Part shown: positions 24,118-31,571 of the stretch, piece by piece
Layout of the letters: each line of letters starts with the position of its first letter
How positions within the stretch are numbered: the first letter of the stretch is position 1
DNA from: VSJD01 sp041653875
GTDB lineage: Bacteria; Verrucomicrobiota; Kiritimatiellia; JAAZAB01
DNA length: 64,000 nucleotides
Assembly: GCA_041653875.1 (NCBI GenBank)
Contig: JBAZEM010000008.1
Span: 31,599 to 95,598 of the forward strand
Direction: 5' to 3'
Notes under the pieces: model-generated
Told to the model about the DNA's origin: nothing
Database searches by the model: none
What the model saw: the letters and a program-made list of their open reading frames with translations, nothing else
Program-made: the position numbers and the translations under genes

Positions 24118-24135
24118 CCGATAGACGATGGGCGC
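24064..24135 (-). tRNA. tRNA-Glu (anticodon TTC)
   Basis: The reverse strand folds as a complete 72-nt tRNA. It has acceptor GCGCCCA/TGGGCGC, D-stem GTCT/GGAC, anticodon stem CCAGG/CCTGG with loop TTTTCAT, a 4-nt variable region, T-stem CGGAG/CTCCG with loop TTCGACT, and discriminator G. The CCA end is not encoded. The 3' half overlaps the histidine-kinase reading frame on the opposite strand. Confidence 0.95.
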
Positions 24136-24152
24136 CGGTTGAAAACCGCTAA

Positions 24153-24180
24153 ACCATAACAGAAGTTCAGGCCGGTGCAA
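24153..24180 (-). promoter_or_regulatory. Predicted promoter of tRNA-Glu
   Basis: Read on the minus strand: TTGCAC (24175-24180), a 16-bp spacer, TATGGT (24153-24158). The start would lie about 10 bp upstream of the mature tRNA 5' end at 24135. Confidence 0.6.
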
Positions 24181-24205
24181 TCCCAAAATCCGGTAATTTT
24201 TATGC

Positions 24206-24234
24206 TTGAGGTGACCGCCGCCTTGGCCTATAGT
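24206..24234 (+). promoter_or_regulatory. Predicted promoter of rpmB
   Basis: TTGAGG (24206-24211), a 17-bp spacer and TATAGT (24229-24234) predict a start near 24241, some 47 nt before the rpmB ATG. It diverges from the tRNA-Glu promoter. Confidence 0.65.
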
Positions 24235-24287
24235 AACACGCTTGAACGGGAAGGATCCGAGACATAGACATTGTTCAGGAGCTAACT

Positions 24288-24539
24288 ATGGCACGCATTT
24301 GCGATATTTGTGGGAAGGGCTTGCGCACCGGCAATATTATTACCCGGCGCGGATTGCCGAAGTCCAGCGGCGGAATCGGTCTGCACACGACCGGTATTAC
24401 CCGCCGCCGTTTTCTGCCCAACCTCCAGAAAATCAGGATTATGGAGAACGGGGGGATTGCCATCCGTAAAGTCTGCGCCTCTTGCATCAAATCCGGCAAA
24501 GTGGCCAAGGCCGCGAAGCGCGTGGCGAGTAAAGCGTAG
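24288..24539 (+). CDS. rpmB: Large-subunit ribosomal protein L28
   Basis: An 83-residue basic protein of the 50S subunit. It starts MARICDICGKGLRTGN, with a zinc-ribbon-type cysteine pair (C5, C8) and a second pair in VCASCIKSGK, so it is the cysteine-containing (C+) form. RRRFLPNLQKIRI is the family core. A ribosome-binding site (AGGAGCTAACT) precedes the ATG. Confidence 0.95.
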   Translation: MARICDICGKGLRTGNIITRRGLPKSSGGIGLHTTGITRRRFLPNLQKIRIMENGGIAIRKVCASCIKSGKVAKAAKRVASKA

Positions 24540-24646
24540 GGCAAGCCCACAGTCTGCCGTCCTCAGTTTGCTGCCCGATAACCACAGCGGGATTGTGCTC
24601 CCGATCCTTTCTGCCCGGCTCCCGGCTGGGGGCTGTGGAAACAGTT

Positions 24647-24790
24647 ATGTGGCAACAACTCGCCTTGGTTTTGCCGTTGGCCATCTGGGGCGCTTTGTGC
24701 GAGATGGCGCCCTGCCTGCTGTTCGGGTTTTTGACGACCGGTCTGCCCGTCCGGCATCACGACGGACATCCCATGATTTCCGGGATCGTG
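24647..24790 (+). pseudogene. Truncated start of a membrane permease (possible)
   Basis: The ATG at 24647 opens MWQQLALVLPLAIWGALCEM, followed by APCLLFGFLTTGL. This resembles the first helix of the permease/SO_0444-type efflux family (DUF318), whose members begin with an EMAPYLLLGF-like block. After about 35 codons similarity stops in a region rich in short palindromes (gtctgcccgtccggcatcac and after). I read it as a remnant cut by repeat insertion. The evidence is limited to one motif. Confidence 0.35.
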
Positions 24791-24900
24791 AACAACGTCA
24801 GTGGCGCGATGCTCCCGGCGGCGCCGGCCTGGGCGTATCTCAGAAGAAATGAGAAATGGAAAATGCGGAATGCAGGATGAGGAATCCACGGATGCAAGCC

Positions 24901-26613
24901 ATGAATCGCCGGGAATTGGAGCGTAAATCGTCGGCGTTGACGCTCTCGGACATGGAAATCTTCGTGTTCCCGGAGCTGGTCTATGCTTTGTTCCTGGCCA
25001 ACTTGATGAGCCCGCGTCTTTGGCGGTGGCGCGCGGACCCGTGGTTCGCGGGCCTTGAGACCATGACGCCCTACCGGCGCATCGTCCGGCTCAAGCAATA
25101 CATCATGGAGCATTATGCTTTCAATTTGGACCTCGACACCTGGGGGTTGACGACCAAACAGCGGGAATTGGGCCGGTTTGCCGGTTTTATCGATGCCGAG
25201 ACTCTCAAGCAATCCAACGCGCTTTTTGGATACGAGGGCGATAAATATTATTTTGGCATCGATATCCGCAAGCATTTCGGGCTCGACAAATATGCGGGCG
25301 ACGTTATCCCATATTGGAAGACCGAAACGGTGGAGGCCATGGATGCCTTCCGGTATCGGGAGAATTATGCCGCCGGCGCCGGCGAGTGCGTGTCGCTGGC
25401 CGTGCTCTATGCGGCCGCGCTCTTTATCGTGGCGCGCATCCCGTTGAAGGACATCTTCCTGATGGCCACGCCTTTGCATTCCCAGAATTTTGTGAACGTG
25501 GGCGAAGGCGTTTTGACCAATAATCGGCGGCTGGTGACCAAGGCCATGTGGTTTAACGGCACCGCCCTCTCGGCCCAGGCGCGCCGCGCGTTGGAAAACG
25601 AGCGCGTGACCTTGGTGGCCCACGAGACCGGGCATGTGCACATCCTTTTCCCGGAAGCCACCATTCAGCCGCAAGCATACGAGGGCTTTGCCGAGCGTTT
25701 GCGCCGCTTCCTGCAAACCGGGCTGACGGATGAAATGCTGGGCAACTACATTCGCCATCGCCGCGATATCCAGAAATGCTTCCAGATCCGTTATTCCATC
25801 CATGGTGTGGCGCATTATATCGGCGCCGAGCGCGCTTTTGCCTACGAGCAGGACAGCTCGTTCAAGGTCACGGACGCGACCCGCGACAAATTACTTTCGG
25901 AAATCGAAATGGAATATTTTTCACGCGATCCTGCGCCGAACGGCATTGTGCTTAACGACTTGGAGGATTATCTTCGCGCTCGCAAGGTGGATTTGAGCAA
26001 TGCCGCCGATGTGGAAGCCCTGCGAAACCAGTTTTCATGCGGCTGTCTGAATGCCGCCGTGGCGATCGAGGGCCTGATCCGTTTTTGCCGGACGGTTCCC
26101 CGCATTCCGGATATCCGGGCAAAAACCGTACGGCCGGAATCGGCGCCGCTGGCCATTACCCTCGATATGGATCGGCAGGCCTTGATCGCCCGGCTGGAAG
26201 CGATCCGTTCGCAAAACACGGTGGCGGACCTGGCTTTCTATGCCTACCGCGACCTATCCCGCACGGAGCCGGGGCCGTTTTTGCTGGCGGCCCTGGAGCG
26301 CAATCCCGTCTCGATTGCCGGCGCGTCCGCGCTGACGGAAGATCAAGTGTTTAAGCGCGCGGCGGATATGCCCAACGAATCGATTTATGACGGGCCCGGC
26401 CGGCTGGCCCAGCCTGACGAGGTTTGGAATTACGGCCGCGGCGATGGCGTGGAGCGGGCGATCCTGCTGGCGAACATTCTGCATGCGCGCACTCCGGAAA
26501 AGAAGATTGTGGTCGAGGTGGCGCCCACGGCCGCCAAGCTTGTCATGGATGGCAGAGCGGCCGAATTTAAATCTTCCAAGCAGTTGAAGCAACAGGTCTG
26601 GCCTTTGGGCTAA
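24901..26613 (+). CDS. Uncharacterised protein with transglutaminase-like core
   Basis: A 570-residue protein I cannot name. Around residues 160-205 it shows the pattern of transglutaminase-like cysteine domains: a Cys in AGAGECVSLAVLYAAALF, then MATPLHSQNFVNVGEG with a candidate His. No signal peptide or transmembrane helix is obvious, so it is probably cytoplasmic. Near residue 390 a cysteine pair occurs in FSCGCLNAAVAIEGLIRF. I start it at the ATG at 24901 (MNRRELERK), because the 15 codons before it come from a low-complexity repeat. It stands alone between rpmB and mtnP. Whether it is a protease, amidase or inactive scaffold cannot be told. Confidence 0.6.
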   Translation: MNRRELERKSSALTLSDMEIFVFPELVYALFLANLMSPRLWRWRADPWFAGLETMTPYRRIVRLKQYIMEHYAFNLDLDTWGLTTKQRELGRFAGFIDAETLKQSNALFGYEGDKYYFGIDIRKHFGLDKYAGDVIPYWKTETVEAMDAFRYRENYAAGAGECVSLAVLYAAALFIVARIPLKDIFLMATPLHSQNFVNVGEGVLTNNRRLVTKAMWFNGTALSAQARRALENERVTLVAHETGHVHILFPEATIQPQAYEGFAERLRRFLQTGLTDEMLGNYIRHRRDIQKCFQIRYSIHGVAHYIGAERAFAYEQDSSFKVTDATRDKLLSEIEMEYFSRDPAPNGIVLNDLEDYLRARKVDLSNAADVEALRNQFSCGCLNAAVAIEGLIRFCRTVPRIPDIRAKTVRPESAPLAITLDMDRQALIARLEAIRSQNTVADLAFYAYRDLSRTEPGPFLLAALERNPVSIAGASALTEDQVFKRAADMPNESIYDGPGRLAQPDEVWNYGRGDGVERAILLANILHARTPEKKIVVEVAPTAAKLVMDGRAAEFKSSKQLKQQVWPLG

Positions 26614-26697
26614 AGAGGGGCCGTAGTCCGCGGGCTGATGGCGGGCTTTACTGACCTTCAGTTCAATGCGGGGCTATGCCCGCAACCCGAAGATTTT

Positions 26698-26821
26698 TTA
26701 CCACGAAACACACAAAACACACGAAAGTTCAGTAAAATAATATTACAGATTCTATTTTCTTATATTGAAAAACAGAATCTGATCTTCATCCATTTCGTGT
26801 GTTCCGTGTGTTTCGTGGTTA
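26698..26821. repeat. Inverted repeat with ccacgaaacacac / gtgtgtttcgtgg arms
   Basis: Arms at 26699-26727 and 26792-26821 (ccacgaaacacac and gtgtttcgtggtta) flank an AT-rich centre with a second hairpin (cagattctatttt / aaaacagaatctg). Repeats with nearly the same arms occur in many unrelated bacterial genomes, as far as I recall. No coding sequence is visible here. Confidence 0.85.
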
Positions 26822-26966
26822 TCTTGTTTTTCATAGCGGTTTCCAACGTTTAAGGTGCTATAGCCTTCAGCCTACAGCCTGTCTCTTTAGGCTTGCCTCT
26901 CCAACCGCAATGTTTATGATCTTCAAGCATAACTGATCGAAATCCAGCCACCCGCGGAGGTGTTTC

Positions 26967-27755
26967 ATGGCTAAAATCGGGATTATCGGCGGATCGGGCA
27001 TCGACGACAACCTGCATCTGACCGAGGTGAAACGGATCAAATTGCACACGCCCTACGGCGCCACGTCGGATCTGGTGATCACGGGGAAGTTACAGGGGAT
27101 GGAGATTGTCGCCCTGCCGCGGCACGGCGCCGGCCATTGCATTATGCCGTCGCTGGTCAATTACCGGGCGAATATCTGGGCCCTCCGGGAACTTGGGGTT
27201 ACCCACGTCATTGCCACCACCGCCTGCGGCAGTTTGCGCGAGGAAATCGAGCCCGGTCACCTGGTATTCATTGACCAGTTCATCGACCGCACCACCCGCC
27301 GCGCCCAGACATTTTACGAGGGAATGGTCGTTTGCCATATCCCAATGGCCGAGCCGTTCTGCCCCCAACTCCGCAAGCTGTTTTCGAAAGTCGCCGTTGA
27401 ACTCAATATTCCCCATCACGATCGCGGCACGGTGGTGACCATCGAGGGCCCCCGTTTTTCGACCAAGGCCGAGAGCCGGATGTTCCAGCTGTGGGGTGGG
27501 GATGTGATCAACATGAGCACGGTGCCGGAGGTGGTCCTGGCCCGCGAAGCCGGTCTTTGCTATGCGGCCATTGCCATGAGCACGGATTACGATTGCTGGC
27601 ATGAATCGAAGGAATCGGTCACTTTCGAGTTGATCCTGAAGACGATGGCAAGCAACGCGGCCAATGTGCTCCGCATGTTCCCGGGCGTGATTCGCGGGAT
27701 CCAGGATTTGAAGTCCTGCGATTGCCGCAAAGGGTGCGGCGTCAACAGTCTGTGA
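26967..27755 (+). CDS. mtnP: S-methyl-5'-thioadenosine phosphorylase
   Basis: A 262-residue purine-nucleoside-phosphorylase-fold enzyme cleaving methylthioadenosine to adenine and methylthioribose-1-phosphate in methionine salvage and polyamine turnover. It starts with IGIIGGSGIDD and has the phosphate/base blocks LPRHGAGH, TTACGSLREEI and VVTIEGPRFSTKAESRMF. NMSTVPEVVLAREAGLCYAA and STDYDCWHES follow the MTAP subgroup, so MTA is favoured over inosine or guanosine. GGAGGTGTTTC precedes the ATG. It is followed closely by an FmdB gene and recN. Confidence 0.93.
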   Translation: MAKIGIIGGSGIDDNLHLTEVKRIKLHTPYGATSDLVITGKLQGMEIVALPRHGAGHCIMPSLVNYRANIWALRELGVTHVIATTACGSLREEIEPGHLVFIDQFIDRTTRRAQTFYEGMVVCHIPMAEPFCPQLRKLFSKVAVELNIPHHDRGTVVTIEGPRFSTKAESRMFQLWGGDVINMSTVPEVVLAREAGLCYAAIAMSTDYDCWHESKESVTFELILKTMASNAANVLRMFPGVIRGIQDLKSCDCRKGCGVNSL

Positions 27756-27772
27756 AAATGAGGTGACTGGAT

Positions 27773-27997
27773 ATGCCGATTTATGAATATGAGTGCGGGG
27801 ACTGCCGCAAAAAGTTTGAGCATCTTCAACGCCGGGTAGGGGATGTGCCGACGCAATGCCCGCATTGCGCCGGCCGGGAACTGAAGAAAGCATTGTCGGG
27901 TTTCAGCGTGGCGGCGCCGACAGGGAGGCCGCCACACGAACCTTCGGCCGCCTGTTCGTCCTGTCCCCACGGAAGTTGCCCGCATAGCGGTCATTAG
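27773..27997 (+). CDS. FmdB-family zinc-ribbon protein
   Basis: A 74-residue protein opening MPIYEYECGDCRKKFE. Four cysteines (C8, C11, C29, C32) form the FmdB/CxxC_CXXC_SSSS zinc ribbon. The C-terminus has more cysteines and histidines (SACSSCPHGSCPHSGH). It is named after the regulator of formamidase expression, but most homologues are uncharacterised. It lies 17 bp after mtnP and 2 bp before recN. A paralogue is at 54631. Confidence 0.88.
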   Translation: MPIYEYECGDCRKKFEHLQRRVGDVPTQCPHCAGRELKKALSGFSVAAPTGRPPHEPSAACSSCPHGSCPHSGH

Positions 27998-27999
27998 CA

Positions 28000-29682
28000 A
28001 TGCTCCAATCCCTCCAGATCAAAAACCTGGCCCTGGTTGACACCCTCGACGTTGAGTTCGAGCCGGGGTTGAATGTGATTACCGGGGAGACGGGCGCCGG
28101 CAAATCAATGATCGTTGGCGCCCTGAATCTGCTCCTGGGCGAGCGCGCCGATAAAACTCTCCTGCGCGAGGGCGCGGACCAGTGCGTCGTTGAGGCGGCC
28201 TTCCAGATGGCCCCGCCGGACGAACTCCGCGAGCTGTTGCAGGCCGGCGGGATCGAGCGCGGCGCCGACGATCGGCTCATCGTTAAACGCGCGTTTTCCG
28301 CTTCCGGATCCGGCCGGCAATTCGTCAACAACAATTCCGTTACGCTCCAGGCGCTGAAACGGATCGGCGAACTGCTGGTGGACATGCACGGGCCGCATGA
28401 CCACCAATCCCTGCTGAGCCCCGATTTTCAATTGAATGTCCTGGATGCCTTTGGCCGCCTCGAAAAGGAGCTTGGCGCTTACCGCGCGGAGTATGCCGGC
28501 CAACAGGCCTTGCTTGCCCGCCGCCAGGCGCTGACTACCGGCGAAACGGATGTTGCGCGCCAGGTTGACCTGCTGGCTTTTCAACTTAAGGAACTGGAAG
28601 CGGCCGCCTTGCGCGAGGAAGAAGAGGCCGAAATTATCCGCGAGCAGAACGTGCTGGGCAATGCCCAGGCCATTTTGCAATGGGCCGATGAAATTTGCCA
28701 GATTTTGACCGAGGCTGAGGAGAGCGCCTTTAATCGCCTGGCTGCGGCGCAACAAGCCCTCGACAAGCTGGCGGCGCTGGCGCCGGCCGCAGCCGGATGG
28801 AAAAGCGAGGCGCGGAACATGGCGGAGCAAATCCAGGGCCTCTCCGCCGCTGTCGGCGCCTTGGTCCGGAACATCGAAGGCGATCCGGGCCGCCTGCAAT
28901 GGCTGGACGACCGGCTGGCGGTTTATCAGAAGCTTAAACGCAAATACGGCGGGTCGGTGGCCGATCTGTTGAAGCTGCTTGAACAAACCCGGGAGCGCCT
29001 ATGCGATTTGCAGACTCGCGACGAACAAGTGCGCAGGCTGGATGCCGAGTTGAACGCCGGACGCCAACGGCTGGAAGCGCTGGGACAGGCGCTCCGCCGC
29101 AAGCGCGAACCGGCGGCCAGGCGCCTGGTGAAAGCCATAACCGCGGAACTCCAGGACTTGGGATTCGAGAAAGCGGCCTTTGCCGTTGCGTTTAGCCCCG
29201 TCGAGCCGCATGCCGGCGGCTTGGATGCCCTGGAATTTACCTTTGCGCCCAATCCGGGTGAGCCCCAGCGCCCTTTACGGACCATCGCGTCCAGCGGGGA
29301 AATGTCGCGCGTCATGTTGGCGGTCAAGACCGTGCTGGCGGAGCATGACCGTATCCCCGTTCTGGTCTTCGATGAAATTGACGCCAATATCGGCGGCAAA
29401 ACGGCCCGGCGCGTGGGCGCGAAACTGGCCGAGGTGGCCCGCCGTCGCCAGGTTCTCTGCATTACGCATCTGCCCCAGGTGGCCGTGCACGGCAATGTTC
29501 AATTCGCGGTCGAAAAACGGGCGCAGAACGGGCGTACTGTGGCGCGCATTATTAAACTCGACAAGCCCAGCCGGCTTGAGGAAATTGCGCGCATGCTGGG
29601 CGGCCGCGACGCCACCCGCGTGACGCTGGATCATGCCCGCGAACTATTGGAGAAAGCGGCGGCCGTTACGGGCGACGGATGA
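28000..29682 (+). CDS. recN: DNA repair protein RecN
   Basis: A 560-residue SMC-like ATPase for double-strand-break repair. Walker A is GETGAGKSMIV (near residue 30). Helical coiled-coil arms run over about 150-360. The signature is SSGEMSRVMLAVK, Walker B is VLVFDEIDANIGGK, and the H-loop is CITHLPQVA. Length and order are as in other RecN proteins. It follows the FmdB gene with a 2-bp gap, so coupled transcription is likely. No LexA-type box could be identified. Confidence 0.96.
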   Translation: MLQSLQIKNLALVDTLDVEFEPGLNVITGETGAGKSMIVGALNLLLGERADKTLLREGADQCVVEAAFQMAPPDELRELLQAGGIERGADDRLIVKRAFSASGSGRQFVNNNSVTLQALKRIGELLVDMHGPHDHQSLLSPDFQLNVLDAFGRLEKELGAYRAEYAGQQALLARRQALTTGETDVARQVDLLAFQLKELEAAALREEEEAEIIREQNVLGNAQAILQWADEICQILTEAEESAFNRLAAAQQALDKLAALAPAAAGWKSEARNMAEQIQGLSAAVGALVRNIEGDPGRLQWLDDRLAVYQKLKRKYGGSVADLLKLLEQTRERLCDLQTRDEQVRRLDAELNAGRQRLEALGQALRRKREPAARRLVKAITAELQDLGFEKAAFAVAFSPVEPHAGGLDALEFTFAPNPGEPQRPLRTIASSGEMSRVMLAVKTVLAEHDRIPVLVFDEIDANIGGKTARRVGAKLAEVARRRQVLCITHLPQVAVHGNVQFAVEKRAQNGRTVARIIKLDKPSRLEEIARMLGGRDATRVTLDHARELLEKAAAVTGDG

Positions 29683-30091
29683 CTGACACCGGACGACAGT
29701 CAGACAATCAGTGTAGCCGCGCCGGCCCGCCTCGGCGAAGCGCTCCGGCGGAGCCTGGGTGACGGCGTGGATTCTTCGGCCTGCCCGCCATAGCCCCGGG
29801 GCGACGGCGGGCGGCCACGGCGTTACCGCCGCGGCTACATAAAAATAGTTGTCGGAAGTTTAATTGAAAGCACAGGAATTTTCCGCCATAGGCGGATCCG
29901 CCTCCGGCGGAATACCGGCTATTCTGTTCCGAAGATAGCCGACGTAAAGTCGGCTCTACATGAAAAAAGATAGCCGACGTAAAGTCGGCTCTACATAAAA
30001 AAAGATAGCCGACGTAAAGTCGGCTCTACATAAAAAAAGATAGCCGACGTAAAGTCGGCTCTACATGAAAAAGTCACCCGTTTCTCGGGGC
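29683..30091. other. Intergenic region with two palindromic blocks
   Basis: No gene is visible in these 409 bp. Block one, 29711-29842, has terminal inverted words tgtagccgcg / cgcggctaca and internal gcctgcccgccatagcc-type palindromes. Block two, 29878-30068, begins with a 30-bp tccgcc..ggcgga palindrome and continues into four tandem copies of a 35-bp unit. The region separates the convergent recN and nitroreductase genes and may serve as a terminator. Confidence 0.75.
29934..30068. repeat. Four tandem copies of a 35-bp hairpin unit
   Basis: The unit reads gatagccgacgtaaagtcgg then ctctacat and an A-run; each copy has the hairpin agccgac-gtaaa-gtcggct. The spacing is exactly 35 bp (copies at 29941, 29976, 30011 and 30046 by the gacgt word). 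A single copy ends the element at 20906-21000. Confidence 0.92.
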
Positions 30092-30610
30092 TTAGACAAA
30101 CTTCCAGCGTTCGTGGCATACGATCTGTTCCAACGGCAGGCGGCTCTTGTCGCGGGGCGCATCGGCCGGATAACCCATCGCCATCAATTCCACCACGCGC
30201 ACCGGAGGTGGAATGCCGAGAACGGCTTTGACCTGGTCCTCGTAAAAAGATCCAATCCAACATGTGCCCAGTCCCTCTTCCACGGCTTGCAGCGCCATGT
30301 GCTCCATGGCGATGGCCACGTCAATCGGGTAGGCCATGTGTCCGCAACGCATGACGTTGTCCGAAATCGCACTGCAACAAACGATAATTACAGGCGCTTC
30401 AGCGACGAAAGCCTGTTTGTTTGCCGCGATGCACAGCTTTTTGCGCGTATCCGCGTCCTGGACGACGAGAAACCGCCATTCCTGTTTGTTGTTGGCCGAA
30501 GGCGCCAGGCGCGCGGCTTGCAGAATGATTTCCAGTTTTTCCTTTTCCACGGGCCGTCTTTGATACGAACGCGCCGAATAGCGTTGTTGAATCTGTTTGA
30601 GCAATGCCAT
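30092..30610 (-). CDS. Nitroreductase family protein
   Basis: A 172-residue FMN-dependent oxidoreductase. It has the N-terminal RYSARSYQRRPVEKEKLEII, FMN contacts in APSANNKQEWRFLVV, and the C-terminal GLGTCWIGSFYEDQVKAVLG. The family reduces nitro groups, flavins or quinones; the substrate is not predictable. It is downstream of, and 3 bp from, the TIM-barrel isomerase gene. The end of that gene contains its GGAGG ribosome-binding site. Confidence 0.9.
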   Translation of the reverse strand: MALLKQIQQRYSARSYQRRPVEKEKLEIILQAARLAPSANNKQEWRFLVVQDADTRKKLCIAANKQAFVAEAPVIIVCCSAISDNVMRCGHMAYPIDVAIAMEHMALQAVEEGLGTCWIGSFYEDQVKAVLGIPPPVRVVELMAMGYPADAPRDKSRLPLEQIVCHERWKFV

Positions 30611-30613
30611 GTC

Positions 30614-31438
30614 TTAAGCCTCCGCGATCAGTTTTTTCAGGTAGGCAATGGTTTCGGCAATGTCGCTGTTCTGCTGGTCGCCTGAAATCTCGCGCTCGAT
30701 AATGAACTCGCCGGCGAATCCGATTTCGCCCAGGCGCCGCACGAACGCAGGGAAGCGGACGCGCCCCTCGCCCACCTTGACTTCTTTCCCCAGTTGCATG
30801 GGATCGGTCGGGTAAAATCCGTCCTTGGCGTGGATGTTGCGAACGAGCGGGCCAAACACATCCAGGGCGTCGATGGGGTTGCCTTTGCCGTAGAGAATCA
30901 GATTGGCCGGATCCAGGTTGATCCCCAGATTTGGCAGACCCACGGCCTGGATCAAACGCAACAGGGTCACGGGTGTCTCCTGCCCGGTTTCGAACCAGAA
31001 TTCCAGCCCCAGGTTCTTTAAATGGTTCGCGAGATGCCGTACCGCTACCACGATGTCGTCGAAAGCGGGATCGCCCGCATTCTCCGGGATATATCCCATG
31101 TGTGTGATGACGGCCTTCACGCCCAGAGTCTTGGCGAATTGGCCCGCTTGCATCAGTTCCTGAACGCGCTGGTAACGGTAGGCCGGCGGCACAAGGCCCA
31201 GCGTGATAGGCCCCTCCGTAAAATTCCACGCGCTGGGTCCCGAGTAGCCGGCCCATAAGGACGTCATGTAAATGCCGCCGGCTTCCGCCTCCTTGCGGAC
31301 TTTTTCCGCCAGCTTGTCGGTCCACAGGGCCGGCTCCCAACTGCATAGTTGACAGACATTCAAACCATGCTGTTTCATCTGCGCAAAACAGCTCCGATCC
31401 GCGTGCAGTGTGGCGATCACTCCGATTTTGTTGTTCAT
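30614..31438 (-). CDS. Sugar phosphate isomerase/epimerase (xylose-isomerase-like TIM barrel)
   Basis: A 274-residue AP-endonuclease-2-family TIM barrel. Probable metal ligands are the glutamate in WFETGQETP, the aspartate in GINLDPAN, the histidine in VRNIHAKDG and the glutamate in FIIEREI. Homologues act on sugars or inositols (IolE/IolI, tagatose epimerase types). No neighbouring sugar kinase or transporter fixes the substrate. AAGGAG precedes the ATG. It forms an operon with the nitroreductase. Confidence 0.87.
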   Translation of the reverse strand: MNNKIGVIATLHADRSCFAQMKQHGLNVCQLCSWEPALWTDKLAEKVRKEAEAGGIYMTSLWAGYSGPSAWNFTEGPITLGLVPPAYRYQRVQELMQAGQFAKTLGVKAVITHMGYIPENAGDPAFDDIVVAVRHLANHLKNLGLEFWFETGQETPVTLLRLIQAVGLPNLGINLDPANLILYGKGNPIDALDVFGPLVRNIHAKDGFYPTDPMQLGKEVKVGEGRVRFPAFVRRLGEIGFAGEFIIEREISGDQQNSDIAETIAYLKKLIAEA

Positions 31439-31571
31439 AATGACTCCTTGTTGCCGTGTTTCGTTGCGTCTTTCGGATGGTTGTTGAAAATTGCCCGTTA
31501 CTTAGGCACACTCTTGGCCTTCTCGCGAATGGCGTATTTGTATCTTAATCGATGTCAGGGTCAATCTAAAA

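Noticed and set aside
26641..26853. A small gene in the gap between the transglutaminase-like gene and mtnP
   Set aside because: The open frame runs through the ccacgaaacacac inverted repeat and has no recognisable features.
29934..30068. A CRISPR array of four repeats
   Set aside because: The 35-bp units follow one another with only A-run variation between them, so there are no spacers.
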